Assembly (NCBI GenBank): GCA_049999765.1
Contig: JBNGIQ010007739.1
Span: 1 to 20,248, forward strand
Direction: 5' to 3'
Length of the DNA: 20,248 nt
Source of the DNA: Phaeoceros laevis
Lineage: Eukaryota; Anthocerotophyta; Anthocerotopsida; Notothyladales
A model generated the notes under the pieces. The model did no database searches and was not told the DNA's origin. It saw only the letters and a list, made by a program, of their open reading frames with translations. Shown here piece after piece: positions 1 to 7,100 of the stretch. Position 1 is the stretch's first letter, and the number at the start of each line of letters is the position of its first letter. A program made the translations under genes and the position numbers.

Positions 1-4
1 TACC

Positions 5-369
5 ATGTCACCTCCGTCTTCAGCAATCGGTGCCATTGGCGTGCCTCAAGGGCCGAGGAGTCGCCGAGTTGGTGCGCCGCTCCAAGATGAGACATTGCAG
101 TTGAAGAAGTTTAGCTTGAGCGAAGTGGCGGTACACGACACTCCCGAGGATTGTTGGTTGGTTATATGGGGCAAAGTCTATCATGTCACTTCATGGTACT
201 ATCTCCTTTCTGCTCTCACCACCCCTAGACAGTCGGGTACTAGTGACTGCAACGATAGTAGAGCTGGAGCCCTTGCTGATCCCGTTTCTGCTTCGACCTT
301 TTTCTTTTTGCATGTTGCAGGGTGCCAACACATCCGGGAGGTAGCTTAATCCGTGTCAAGGCTGGACAG
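5..369 (+). pseudogene. 5' exons of a cytochrome b5-domain front-end fatty-acid desaturase (orphan fragment)
   Basis: Exon 1 (5-195) encodes Met, about 30 leader residues and the first part of a cytochrome b5 domain (LKKFSLSEVAVHDTPEDCW, then IWGKVYHVTSW). Exon 2 (321-369) completes it as VPTHPGGSLIRVKAGQ. Splicing 195|gtacta to ttgcag|321 restores the Trp codon exactly and joins VTSW to VPTHPGG, which carries the first haem-ligand His. A gtgatg donor follows at 370. Known family: this wording resembles the N-terminal cytochrome b5 of plant delta-5/delta-6 front-end desaturases, membrane enzymes that desaturate acyl lipids in the ER. The second haem His and the three desaturase histidine boxes are not visible anywhere downstream, and PI4K remnants begin 260 bases later. 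I therefore infer an orphan 5' fragment. A long intron to exons I failed to see is possible. A free cytochrome b5 is the alternative. Confidence 0.6.
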
Positions 370-625
370 GTGATGTGTACAGCCTTGGGGTGGTTATGTG
401 GGTTATGTGGTAAGTTTGCAGCAGCCTTGGAATGGACTAAGTCCGCTGCAGGTTGGTGAAGCATGCATCATGAGTGTTCCTTTCTTATTATCTGCACAGA
501 ATGCTGCATCCGGGTGCCTTAAATTGTTTTCAAGCATTGTGTGACGCCCTTTTATCACAAAATGTGTAGATGTACAAATCTGAGACCTATGGCTGGTGCA
601 GGTTGTAGGTGCTGTTGGTTTTCAG

Positions 626-1700
626 GGTGGACGACTTCAAAACAAGAGGATATATTTTCGTGGGGGCTGGTTTGCCCATATGGTTGCGTCCTTCTGAAGT
701 CATTGCTATTTCTTCCCACACAGCTCTTATTGAAACCATCCCAGACACAGTGAGTCACTGCATGACAAATGGTTGCTAATTCTAGGTGATGTGTATCCGT
801 TGTGGGGATTGTCAGATTCAGAGAGTAGGTTGCTGAATGATGGGCTGTCATGGATGCAGGCCTCAATACATGCCATCAAGAGCAGGAATCGTGAGGTGCG
901 CAACCTCCGTGACCTTTTTGCCTGAAAGTACAGAAGAAGGATTGCCAGCTTTTAAGCAGGCTCAGGTATTGTCTGCATCTAATGCGCCTTGTCTATGTGT
1001 ACAAGTTTGTGGTTTCTTTGGTAAGTCAGTTACTTAAGGCCGGACCCTTGTATTCAAGGGTAGTTGTACTCTGCATCTTTGCAAATCATGTTAGCAAGTC
1101 ACCCAGTAAACATCTTCTAGTGTCTATTCTAACTTTGAACTCGTATATAAGTCGATGGTCTTCTGTATTCCTCTTTCTTCATCATTTTCCTGGCCACACC
1201 TGCATATGTTTTTGAAAAAAGTTCACAGTGGCCGGGTTTTGTATTTCTCGTCATGTAAGTAGTGTTTCTTACATTGTTCATGGTGCATGTGTTCAGAAAA
1301 AGTTTGTGGAGCCTGGCTAGCTAGTCCATCTTACCATGGTGGGTTTTGACACTTTCTTTGACTTTTCTTGACATTCTCTTTTCAGGTGAAAGATAGGCGC
1401 AATTGGAATCTACTTATTGACGATGAGGGCCAAAACAAATTGATTATTTTGGGTTTATGCTCTACAACTCTCCTGGTGGTGTGAACTTTGAGACTGCACG
1501 TATCACGCTAACACGAGAAATTCTAGAGGTAGAGTTCTCCAGGAAGTTGGCTGAGGTAGTCTGGTTCTTGTTTATGCCATTCCGGCGGAGTTGTACTCAT
1601 TTGCCATTTTCCTGCCTTGCAGATTCTGATGCTTCAGATGCGGAGCTCGTGTTTACATCAGACGAGCTCCGCCTCTACATCGTCAACAGTCTTTGTTGAC
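626..1700 (+). pseudogene. decayed phosphatidylinositol 4-kinase beta (PI4K beta) kinase-domain exons
   Basis: Five exon remnants are in the order of plant PI4K beta. (a) 626-749 encodes AGLPIWLRPSEV then SHTALIETIPDT, ending at a gtgagt donor. (b) 860-965, after atgcag, encodes ASIHAIKSRNREVRNLRDLF. It then has a TGA stop and a one-base shift before LPAFKQAQ. (c) 1297-1338 is a shortened remnant starting KKFVE with an in-frame TAG. (d) 1386-1528 encodes VKDRRNWNLLIDDEG, shifts frame, then gives GFMLYNSPGGVNFE and LTREILE. (e) From 1623, DSDAS. The family catalytic loop DRHNGN reads DRRNWN here, and the HIDFG metal-binding motif is shifted and altered. A working enzyme would phosphorylate phosphatidylinositol at the 4-position on Golgi/trans-Golgi membranes. 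Stops, frameshifts and lost catalytic residues make this copy non-functional. The family match is strong by eye; exact exon ends are approximate. Confidence 0.82.
1640..1672. repeat. perfect 11-bp inverted repeat (hairpin)
   Basis: GCGGAGCTCGT at 1640-1650 is the exact reverse complement of 1662-1672, with an 11-base loop. It lies within the last PI4K remnant, just where similarity to the family fades. A related string (gacgagctccg) recurs near 2380, in front of the opposite-strand PPR remnant. Confidence 0.7.
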
Positions 1701-1923
1701 ACTCTTCACAATACCTGAGCACATGATGGTTCCTGAAGGAGGACTTCTTGAGCTTTCAAGTTCTGACAACCATGTGTATATGTGCCTATGCGCCTATCTC
1801 CACCAGTAAAATAATACGCTCTGCATTCTTTCGGGATGTCAAGAAGCCCTCAATGCACAGATACTGGACGGACAACAGAATGAATAGAGTTAGACACTTG
1901 TAAAACACATGAAAACTAAGATG

Positions 1924-1976
1924 CGAACAAAGTAGTCTTCAAAACAGTTCACTGTTGTTACCTTCAGCATCAGAAT
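1924..1976 (-). pseudogene. second, inverted copy of a PI4K beta exon
   Basis: On the minus strand a splice acceptor (ccttgcag) is followed by codons for DSDAEGNNSELF, then a TGA. A one-base shift past it reads EDYFV. Plant PI4K beta has DSDAEG..SE(L/F)FDYF at this place, just after LTRELLE. The exon and its acceptor share 22 identical bases, in inverted orientation, with + strand 1612-1633. This copy keeps the family sequence better than the + strand copy does (DSDAEG against DSDASD). It is an isolated exon directly downstream of a PPR scrap, so it is taken as a relic. Confidence 0.65.
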
Positions 1977-2019
1977 CTGCAAGGCAGAAATATGTCAATA
2001 AGTAGACTCTAATAGCCTG

Positions 2020-2290
2020 GCGGTCGTCTTTTAATTCGCCACATTTTTGCATACATTTCAACCAGGCAGGTGCCACCACTACATCATTCAGCAGACCTCG
2101 TTTGACAATCTTTGAGTGCAGCTCCCTTCCCTTCTTTACGGCACCAGTGCTTGCACACGCAAAAGCAACATGCTCAGGCGAAATGAGGCCCGCCTCCTTC
2201 ATTTGTCCATCCTCCATTTGTCGATACACAACAAGTGCCTCTTGGCCGAGAACCAGTAGTGAAATCACGGAGCCCGTAAGGGTACTCGGC
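2020..2290 (-). pseudogene. pentatricopeptide-repeat (PPR) gene fragment
   Basis: Minus-strand translation shows a typical plant PPR stretch: LGQEALVVYRQME, then FACASTGAVKKGRELHSKIV, KRGLLNDVVV and KCGELK. Intact family members read close to EAL..Y.QM, then LKACASTGAVKKGRELH, then G..LVDMYAKCG. Here pieces are missing (LKAC reduced, LVDMYAKCG altered to LKCMQKCG). PPR proteins bind organellar RNA and act in editing, splicing or stability in mitochondria and plastids. No start, targeting peptide or DYW/E domain is present, and the same open frame runs straight into a PI4K exon remnant, so this is a relic. The PLS-type wording supports a land-plant source. Confidence 0.75.
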
Positions 2291-2400
2291 TCACACCGGC
2301 AAACAGTGTGAAGTGCGCCGGTACCCCGTCCCTTGCCGCCGGGTGTGGAGAAAACCCTCCGGCTGTGAAAATGGTGTAAAGACGAGCTCCGTATCCACAC

Positions 2401-3797
2401 TTTTTTAGGGCAATGAAGGCTTGCAGTAGCCTAACTGCTGTAGAAAAAGAGTACAAAGGTGATGGGAAGCATATGAAAGAAAGTGCTTTTAAGTGCTGAG
2501 ATTTGGTGAGTGTACTCGTGCCTGTTGTGCGTTCCAGCAAGTAGTGTTTGTGATCCCACACTTTGGGTGTCCCAGTGTTTCACAGTGGTACATAGTTTCC
2601 GCAGAGTGCCCAGGTTTTGTATTTCCCAAGGCCGGGGCTGTTATGTAATCTGAACCGAAATTTTGCTCTTAATCAAGACAGGTTGTTGTACTCCGTTCTC
2701 GGCAGTAGCATAGAGAGGCTCTTGCAAGCCTTCAGAGGCTCTTTCAAGGCCAAAAGAGTATGGTTTGTTGGAGGGTTTGCCCATGTCCTAGGCTGCCTAT
2801 TTACTCTACAGCACCAGCACGTGTCCTACTACAAGTTTGTTTTATGAACTGTCATCTTTCTTTGGTGCAGGCTGTACACATTGCATGAGAAATTTTGAGA
2901 AAGGCAACAAGGTTGCTCAAGTTCGGGAGTACCAGATTACTTGAAATTCGCCCTAAGTTTCATTGAATCTGAATTCTGGCGGGAGATGCTCCTGGAAAGA
3001 TCCTTGAAGGTGATTATGCTTGTGACATTGAAGGAAGTGCCCTCTCATCTGCCACACAGATCCTTTGGGAGTATCCGTTCGAACCTAGAGGTAGGCTTTG
3101 TGTTAAAGCTTCCAGCAACTTGAATTCACCAAGTACTTAAGATGGAACATTTTCTCCAAAAGTTTCATGTACTAAAACTTTTGACTCAGCCTCAGGCTGT
3201 GATGATAATCTTGTATAATTTTTCATGTGCTCCCATATCCCTCTCAGTCCATGTTGACTCCTTCAAAATTCCCAGTACGTGCATATGCAATGTTGAAGCT
3301 GCTCCCTTGTTATGAGGTGCCTCAGGGCTTGTTTCCATTATATCCATATATTGCCTGCAGGCAGGAGGTTGGGTCCAAAGAGTGTACACCTGCAATGAAA
3401 ATTGCAGTGAGCTCACACCACACAGTCGCAGACTTACAGCAAGTCATGCAGTGTCATCTAAAAGCAGCAAGAAACGCACCGATCCAGATACATATCATGC
3501 TGGGAATGAAGTCCTAAGCTTGTACGAGCCTGTGCATCCAGCAGCACTACAGGAAGCTTGTCAAAATGATCAAGTCCGACTGCATGGTAAATCGTCCTCG
3601 ATGGGCTGCGCCTTTGCGGGGTTGCGGGGCTGGCTGGCCCGACGAGTCCCCGACCCCCGACGAGCTTATCCTCCTCGCCGCAGGGCCCTACCTACTAGTT
3701 CTGCCTGCACAGCGACTTGATCATCAGCGCTCGATGCTAAACAAGTTTGTGGCATCACTTGGACGCTGAACTTGAACTCGTTGCATCCCATCGCCGA
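2401..3797. other. stretch without a recognisable gene; one candidate + strand exon
   Basis: I recognise no complete gene here. The best protein-like piece is + strand 2973-3090, open after a TGA and ending at a gtaggc donor. It reads GDAPGKILEGDYACDIEG then SALSSATQILWEYPFEPRG, family unknown to me. A second weak piece around 3430-3590 reads YHAGNEVLSLYEPVHP. 3600-3700 is locally GC-rich. A phrase like 'ttttgtatttc' near 1235 recurs near 2613, suggesting diverged non-coding repeats. Confidence 0.35.
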
Positions 3798-3956
3798 TCA
3801 TTTGAGCGTGGCGATATTTCTCAAGTGCATGGTCGGAGAGCCGAAAATGAAAAAGGGTGCCCAATGGCTGATGCTGCTGCCTTCCTGGATCAGCTTCAGC
3901 ATTGCCTTGCGCAGAGCCGTCCCTACTGGCTCTCCTTTCTGCAGCTCCTGGAACAT
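3798..3956 (-). CDS. terminal CHAT exon belonging to gene A (possibly no longer spliced in)
   Basis: Minus-strand codons from 3956 read MFQELQKGEPVGTALRKAML, then HWAPFFIFGSP, ending in TGA at 3798-3800. CHAT domains end with a helix (..GEPV..ALR.AML) and a WAPF..(I/V)G strand, so this is the missing C-terminus of the CHAT domain of gene A. Gene B has the same exon at 15712-15455. In gene B the upstream exon ends HHIVQ|gtaggc, which splices in phase to this ATG. In gene A four extra bases sit at the junction, so the join is out of phase or runs into a stop. The B exon continues into a 30-odd residue tail, while A stops early. Confidence 0.6.
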   Translation of the reverse strand: MFQELQKGEPVGTALRKAMLKLIQEGSSISHWAPFFIFGSPTMHLRNIATLK

Positions 3957-4070
3957 CTCTGAGGTAGGCACACATATGCTGATTGATCAGCATTTGCAAC
4001 GCAAGGAGTCCTCCAATGAAAGCATTATGAATGCAATATTTATGAATTCATACGATGAGCTCGAGGCAGG

Positions 4071-4126
4071 CCTAGCCAATTCCAAGGCTAGGTAGGTCTC
4101 AACTGTGAACTTGCAATTTCACAGTT
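4071..4126. repeat. two hairpins in the gene A CHAT intron region
   Basis: CCTAGCC (4071-4077) pairs with GGCTAGG (4086-4092). AACTGTGAA (4101-4109) pairs perfectly with TTCACAGTT (4118-4126). Both are kept in the paralogous intron of gene B (near 15820-15872). Confidence 0.55.
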
Positions 4127-7100
4127 CACGCCTACAGGTCTGCACAATGAGGTGGAAGGAATGGAGGAGGGAGGTGGTGAGTTCACCTGTGATGAAGCGC
4201 TTGGTGGCCTGGTCATCAACCTTCCACAGAGAGAGGACTGTGGTTGCTGCACCGGCCTGGAGGAGTGCCCGCCCCAGTCCTAGAACGCCTTCGGGTGTCA
4301 CTTCTCCTCGCCCTGTTTCACAAGCACTGAGAACCACCAAACCTGCTGGAATGCGCATGCCTGACAGCTCGTCCGCAGTGAGGACCTGAGATTTGTCCGT
4401 GACAGATGCCTGCAGACCTCTCATCAGTGCCTCCGGCTCATCGGAATCCGAGTCCATCATGATAGCAGGAAACAAGGGAGGATCGTATTTGGAAGCAGCA
4501 CTGGTGCTAGCCCTGCTGCTGCTGCTAGCCATGTCGGGATCATGAGTTAAACTGGGGCCTTGGAGCACCAATGCTCCGGCAGGGAACTTGGGGTTGACAA
4601 TTGCATGGCTGGCCAACACGACAACGCTGCTGTGACACAGCGCCTCCACCACCGCCTCTTTGGTGACGGCGGCGCCCAAGCAAGGCTTGACGCCCAGGAT
4701 GTCCGCCACCGTCGCAGCCTCCTCCTGTGCGTGTGGCAGCTGAGTCATGCCCAGGCCCATGGGGAACGGGTTGCCGGCCACGAAGGGCTGCTGCAGCTGG
4801 GTGCTGTCGGTGGAGAAGAAGCGGTCCTGGAGGTCCAGACAGCGGTGGAGAGCCCGCAAGCAGGGCACCACCACCACTTGCTTCTGCTGGATGAGGAATT
4901 GGCCGGCGCTCTGGTCATAGAGGGCGGCGAAGGGCACCAGGGAGAGGCATCCGTGGGGCACGAAGATGAGGGTGTCGCAGGTATCGGGCAGATTCTGGAG
5001 CGCCGGGGCCACCAGGACGTTATGCAGCTGCTCTAGGTACCGATTCGTATTAGCTGCTGCTGCTCCTCCTTTGCGCTGCGGCCGGGCGACGATGGAATCG
5101 CGTGCCTGTTTCACCAACTGCTCGATGTCCCCGCAGTCCTGCATCATAGCAAGAGTCAATGTATGTCTGGATTCGGAGTAGTTGACCCAGAACCAGAGGT
5201 AGATGCGGAGCTTCTGCCGGTCATCGGCCTCCGAGAAGGAGTAGAAGATGAGCGCGACGTTGGGTCCGCAGGCCGGCAACACCTCGAGCAGCATGCCCAG
5301 GGCTTTGCCGTCGTCCCTGTCGAAGTCGTAGTTAGTCGTGGAATCCACCTCCTGTTGCTGCTGCACCCGGTGCATGAAGAGGCGCATCCTGCCCCGCTCC
5401 GCCCACAGCAGCGCCTTGTCGGGCTGCCGTAAATTTAGGTGGATTCTCTCCAGGAAATCAACGCTCTGCGCCAGGCCTAGGCCTAAGCTATGGTAGTCTG
5501 CAATCCAGCTATGGTCGTCGTTGTCACCTCCTCGGCCGGCCTGCCGCTCCACCTGGCTCTGAAACTCATCCCTCGCCCGCTCGGCAGCTCCCACAGGGTC
5601 ACCTCTCCTAAGCAAAAGGATCGTCCAGAGGAACCCGCACGACGAAGGCGCGCCTGCATGCGCATACAGCTTCTCTATGCTCTCAATCTTGGCTTCGAGA
5701 CCCTCCACATCGTTTCGGTGCAATAACTGGGCTTCGCAACGGAGCACATGAGCCAGCACCCTCCAATCCCGTGCATCCGGAACTTGGTGATGCCGTTGCA
5801 GGTCATCGATTATGCTCTTCTGGATGGAGGCTGCATCCTGGAACACGGTTGCCGCCTGCTCCAATCTGCCGGTTTCGACGCCAAGCTGGGCTTGAGCGAA
5901 GCGCACTCGAACGAGCCGCCGGTTGTACTCCAAGTGGTGTTGCTTGTGATGGACACCATCAGTGTCGGGTGGCGGCCAATTGGAAGACATCTCGGCCCGG
6001 ATCATGCATTCCAGACGATTGAGGTGCATTTCGGCCAACCGGTACTGCCCCGCAAGGAGGTAGCAGAACGCGCCGTCCATCCGGAGCCCCCAGATTTTCA
6101 TTGTATCCGCGGGGCTCCTGATTTTCATTGTATCCGCTGCGCTAGCATCCTCCAACTCTGAGGCGTGGTCATGGCAGACACCAGCAGCCTGCACGTAGTG
6201 CCCGGTGTGCCTCAACTGCCGCGCTTCGCGTCTTCGGAAGTCTCTCGAGTCCTTCAAGTGGGGTGCCAGAGCGTCCAGCAGCCCCGCGGCAGCTGCCCAC
6301 TCCTCGTCGTCCTGGTACACATCCACCAGCAACATCAAGACCTTCACTATCTGCTCTTTCTTCAAGCAGTCCACATTGTTGGCCAGCGACTGGCAGCAGT
6401 GCTCCCGCACATCTTCCAGGGCTGCCTTGAGCTTAGTGTGCACATGCTCAAGTCGCTGCTCATGTGGCCACAGCGTCTCCACCAACCACGCAGCGTCGGC
6501 CAGCAGACCAAATCGCGATGACTCTGCTGCAGCTGAGCCCCACAACATGGACATCACCTCCGAAGCGCTACCAGCCTGCTCAGGTGGAACGAGAAAGTCC
6601 AAAGCCTCCAAGACTGCCTCCTGCGCCGACAGCAGGTCACCAGCCCGCTCCCACTCCTGGGCTGCCCGGAGCTGCATGGACAGCCGGTTGTGCAGACTGT
6701 TGGCCATGTCCCTGCACAGCTCGTACATCTGGGCTGCTTTGCTGCTGTCGTGGGCGACCCTGGAGTAGGCCTTGGCCAGGTATTTTTGCAGGTTGTACAG
6801 ATCCAGCCCGTAGATCGTCAACTCCTCTCCGGCTAACGCCATGGCCCGTGCGGATGCACCGTCCATTTCCAGCAGTAGATCATCGCGGACAAGCAGTAGA
6901 GCATCGCGGACAGCTTCCAGCCACCGGATCCCTTCCGGCTTCGACAGCGCACACAGAGCCCGTCCCAACGAGACCTGGACTCGTGCCACTAGGATTTCGT
7001 CGATGACATCCGTGTCCTGCTGCAGGTGCTGCAGGTCCCAGCCATCACCCACCTGGGCGCGGCCGTCGACGTCGAGGAGGGCTTGCACCCTGTGCACCAA

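Noticed and set aside
5-369. Alternative identity as CYB5D1 or RLF-type cytochrome b5 protein
   Set aside because: The wording VTSWVPTHPGGSLI.VKAGQ and the short leader match front-end desaturases better; the other two families lack this HPGG context or have different spacing.
4560-5036. Plus-strand open frame of 158 codons in the CHAT region (and its twin at 16326-16802)
   Set aside because: It is the antisense of the well-supported CHAT coding sequence, shows no family signal, and appears in both paralogues only because the sense sequence is conserved.
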